Positions 13,459 to 14,750 of a stretch of DNA of 14,750 nt are shown here, piece after piece; positions within the stretch are counted from its first letter, which is position 1; each line of letters opens with the position of its first letter. The notes under the pieces are model-generated. The model had not been told where the DNA came from, made no database searches, and saw only the letters and a program-made list of their open reading frames with translations. The stretch spans positions 1 to 14,750 of the forward strand of contig CACXHG010000114.1 of NCBI GenBank assembly GCA_902767355.1, read 5' to 3'. The DNA is from an uncultured Bacteroidia bacterium (GTDB lineage Bacteria; Bacteroidota; Bacteroidia; Bacteroidales; UBA932). The translations under genes were made by a program, and so were the position numbers.

Positions 13459-13486
13459 TGTGCTTGAATAGCTTTGTTTTATCCTG

Positions 13487-13517
13487 CAAATTTATCGAAT
13501 ATCCCACAGAGAAACAA
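13487..13517 (-). promoter_or_regulatory. Promoter of the uronate/sugar-nucleotide operon
   Basis: The minus strand carries TTG (complement of 13515-13517), a 20-nt spacer, then TAAATTTG (complement of 13487-13494), a full -7 match with correct spacing. A start near 13480 leaves a leader of about 20 nt before the kinase ATG at 13458. Confidence 0.7.
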
Positions 13518-13667
13518 TCACTGCATCTGGCGCAGACGAACGTCGATGGCGGGGAGCACAGCCACTTCTGGCCGAGCCGCAACTTCTTCAAAACCAGCAA
13601 CATCAAGGTCGCCATACACCGCGCCGGTGCAGGAGAACAGGGATAGGATCAGGGGAAATAACTTCAT
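13518..13667 (-). pseudogene. Truncated rhodanese-like lipoprotein remnant
   Basis: 49-codon frame from ATG 13667 to TGA 13518. It begins with a good lipoprotein signal (MKLFPLILSLFSC, Cys13), continues with DLDVAGFEEVAARPEVAVL, the usual opening of periplasmic rhodanese-domain proteins, and then IDVR, but ends before the catalytic cysteine loop. The expected DVRTPEEFxxGHIPGA segment is absent in any frame nearby, so it is a stub. It starts 9 nt after the zinc-ribbon gene and its end abuts the -33 box of the next promoter. It might still be expressed as a small lipopeptide, but no function can be argued. Confidence 0.55.
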
Positions 13668-13676
13668 CGGGAATCG

Positions 13677-13946
13677 CTATTTATGCCAACGTTTGAGCGT
13701 CGGGAACCACTGTCGCATCATCTGCTTATATTCCTCTGCAGTAATAGGCTTGGGGAGATTTTTATTCACCTCGCCCACAAACTGGGCGCAGAAGTCAATC
13801 ATCTCGTCCATCGTGCAGTCACGGGTAAAAGCCCCGTCTTTGTAGCAATAGACGCAATAGTCCCGGTTCTTGGAGCCGTCGGCATTGGTGCCGAGAATCT
13901 CTTCTGTAAGCGGCATCCCGCAGCTTTGGCAAAATTTCAGTTCCAT
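13677..13946 (-). CDS. Small zinc-ribbon domain protein
   Basis: 89 aa. Two Cys pairs, C6-QSC9 and C31-VYC34, plus GMPL and GTNADGSKNRDYC, match the putative zinc-ribbon family (PF12674 type), which is usually about 80-90 aa, so the gene is complete. The C-terminal half (DEMIDFCAQFV, then ITAEEYKQMMRQWFPTLKRW) is the usual helical part. It is cytoplasmic; the role is unknown, probably zinc binding with protein or nucleic acid contact. It lies between the 100-aa unknown gene (66-nt gap) and the rhodanese-like stub (9-nt gap), all on the minus strand. Confidence 0.82.
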   Translation of the reverse strand: MELKFCQSCGMPLTEEILGTNADGSKNRDYCVYCYKDGAFTRDCTMDEMIDFCAQFVGEVNKNLPKPITAEEYKQMMRQWFPTLKRWHK

Positions 13947-14012
13947 AAATCTTTTTATTGTTCAAGTAAAATTTAATCAAGGATATCCTCCTGAGGCAGA
14001 GGTTCCCAAAAC

Positions 14013-14315
14013 TTATTTAATGAATGGCCAGACTATCTTGCCGATAATGGCATAGCCGATGCGGAAAAGCCAGCTCTGCGGCCAGTTAAGGTCGGTGTGC
14101 GAAGTGCGCGAGCGCAGTAAACCCAGCGCATACAGGGCGTTGTGCACGGCCCACTCCATCTTGAGCGACGCGAGCGACCTGTTCCACACCAGGCTCTGGG
14201 GATGCTGCTCGCGAATCGCCGCCAACTCCCGCTCAAAGTCCCCCTTGGGCACCTTGAACGACTCCTCCAAATGGATGTTGCCCTCCGACACGCTATAGTT
14301 GAAGCCTTCCGACAT
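14013..14315 (-). CDS. Conserved-type hypothetical protein, 100 aa, next to UDP-GlcNAc 2-epimerase
   Basis: Start at ATG 14315, 13 nt after the stop of the 2-epimerase gene. A longer in-frame reading from 14510 only adds antisense-like low-complexity residues that overlap the epimerase gene. The protein has a charged N-terminal half (FKVPKGDFERELAAIREQHP), then VWNRSLASLKMEWAVHNALY, LGLLRSRTS, DLNWPQSWLF and an end IGYAIIGKIVWPFIK that could be one membrane-facing helix. I have a sense of similar small proteins (W-K/N-R-S-x-x-S-L-K-x-E-W-A-x-H-N) in Bacteroidota but cannot name a family. Tight linkage to a sugar-nucleotide epimerase suggests a part in polysaccharide assembly. Confidence 0.7.
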   Translation of the reverse strand: MSEGFNYSVSEGNIHLEESFKVPKGDFERELAAIREQHPQSLVWNRSLASLKMEWAVHNALYALGLLRSRTSHTDLNWPQSWLFRIGYAIIGKIVWPFIK

Positions 14316-14328
14316 CTGCGCCACAAAC

Positions 14329-14750
14329 TCAGAACTTCCGCCAGACCATCTTGTTGACGATGCCGGTGTAAGACTGGATGATTTTGACCACCTTGGTGGA
14401 GACGTTCTCGTCGGTATAGTCGGGCACGGGGATGCCGTGCTGGCCGTTGCGGCAGAGTTCCACGGCGGTATCGACGGCCTGCAGGAGGCTCTTCTCGTCG
14501 ATGCCGGCAATGATGAAGTCCCCCTTGTCGATGGCCTCCGGGCGTTCGGTGCTGGTGCGGATGCAGATGGCCGGGAAAGGATGGCCTACGCTCGTGAAGA
14601 AACTGGACTCCTCCGGCAGCGTGCCGGAATCGCTCACAACCGCGAAGGCGTTCATCTGCAAGCAGTTATAATCGTGGAAGCCCAACGGTTCGTGCTGGAT
14701 CACGCGCGGATCCAGCCGAAAGCCCGACGCCTCGAGACGCTTGCGGGAGC
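14329..14750 (-). CDS. UDP-N-acetylglucosamine 2-epimerase family, C-terminal part (5' end outside window)
   Basis: At least 139 codons are visible, ending at TGA 14329-14331; the gene continues past 14750 (SRKRLEASGFRLDPRVIQHE precedes the GTG at 14703, so that GTG is not the true start). The core segment HEPLGFHDYN, LQMNAFAVVSDSGTLPEESS, PAICIRTSTERPEAIDKG and FIIAGID is the UDP-binding C-terminal half of non-hydrolysing 2-epimerases. SDSGTLPEE and RTSTERPE look closer to the FnlC/CapG type (UDP-FucNAc pathway) than to WecB, which has TDSGGIQEE and RDTTERPE. It is a cytoplasmic enzyme supplying an aminosugar nucleotide for capsule or O-antigen. The rest of its locus lies beyond the window. 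Confidence 0.88.
   Translation of the reverse strand, partial: SRKRLEASGFRLDPRVIQHEPLGFHDYNCLQMNAFAVVSDSGTLPEESSFFTSVGHPFPAICIRTSTERPEAIDKGDFIIAGIDEKSLLQAVDTAVELCRNGQHGIPVPDYTDENVSTKVVKIIQSYTGIVNKMVWRKF

Noticed and set aside
12529..13467. Plus-strand open frame (312 codons) opposite the kinase gene
   Set aside because: The kinase motifs on the minus strand are decisive; the opposite frame has no family features.
14316..14510. 65-residue extension of the 100-aa protein
   Set aside because: It lies within the 2-epimerase gene in another frame and is Ser/Pro/Arg-rich low complexity.
1..14750. CRISPR arrays, tRNA or rRNA genes
   Set aside because: No regularly spaced direct repeats, cloverleaf-like sequences or rRNA signatures were noticed on either strand.

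Overview
The window looks like a chromosomal segment of a member of the Bacteroidota, most likely a gut-type Bacteroidales. Four things point there: fimbrillin-like and modular beta-sandwich lipoproteins, Rpn/PD-(D/E)XK family genes with an EGREEGR-type tail, a DUF4160/DUF2442 pair, and promoter-like boxes of the Bacteroidota type (TTTG or TTG, 19-21 nt, TAnnTTTG). All family assignments come from reading motifs and remembered family features; no database search was run.

Layout. Positions 1-212 hold a structured, gene-free repeat-like stretch, followed by a minus-strand terminator. From 4354 down to 265 lies a minus-strand unit: an unlisted 56-aa ORF, a 910-aa modular lipoprotein, then an fn3 plus DNA/RNA non-specific endonuclease (NUC1 type). 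The last two are one continuous frame broken by a single TGA. At 4630-6015 an ORF6N-domain gene start runs in frame into a complete Rpn-family nuclease gene that has its own consensus promoter inside the fused frame. At 6214-7832 a plus-strand unit repeats the first design: a 53-aa ORF, then a fimbrillin-like lipoprotein with a CBM9/DOMON-like C-terminus. From 7833 to 8720 there are a terminator, the 3' remnant of a second Rpn gene, and a DUF4160 (frameshifted)-DUF2442 operon on the minus strand.

From 8881 to 13458 (minus) is a tight five-gene operon joined by 4-nt overlaps. It encodes a galactokinase-superfamily enzyme that resembles plant galacturonokinase, a sugar-1-phosphate nucleotidyltransferase, a VanZ-like membrane protein, a UDP-glucuronate 4-epimerase, and a secreted protein with a toxin-44-like C-terminus. 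The first, second and fourth could together convert free galacturonate to GalA-1-P, UDP-GalA and UDP-GlcA. Upstream and codirectional are a short rhodanese-like lipoprotein remnant, a zinc-ribbon protein, an unknown 100-aa protein and the 3' part of a UDP-GlcNAc 2-epimerase gene that runs off the right edge. This right part therefore reads as surface-polysaccharide sugar-nucleotide metabolism.

The most novel-looking signal is the pair of short ORFs at 4184-4354 (minus) and 6214-6375 (plus). They share the spaced pattern Y-x2-P-x2-E-x-F-x-L-x5-[VI]-L-x-G-(G)-S-P-x-G, and each sits 5-10 nt in front of an unrelated-length lipoprotein gene. This suggests an undescribed small-protein/lipoprotein partnership.
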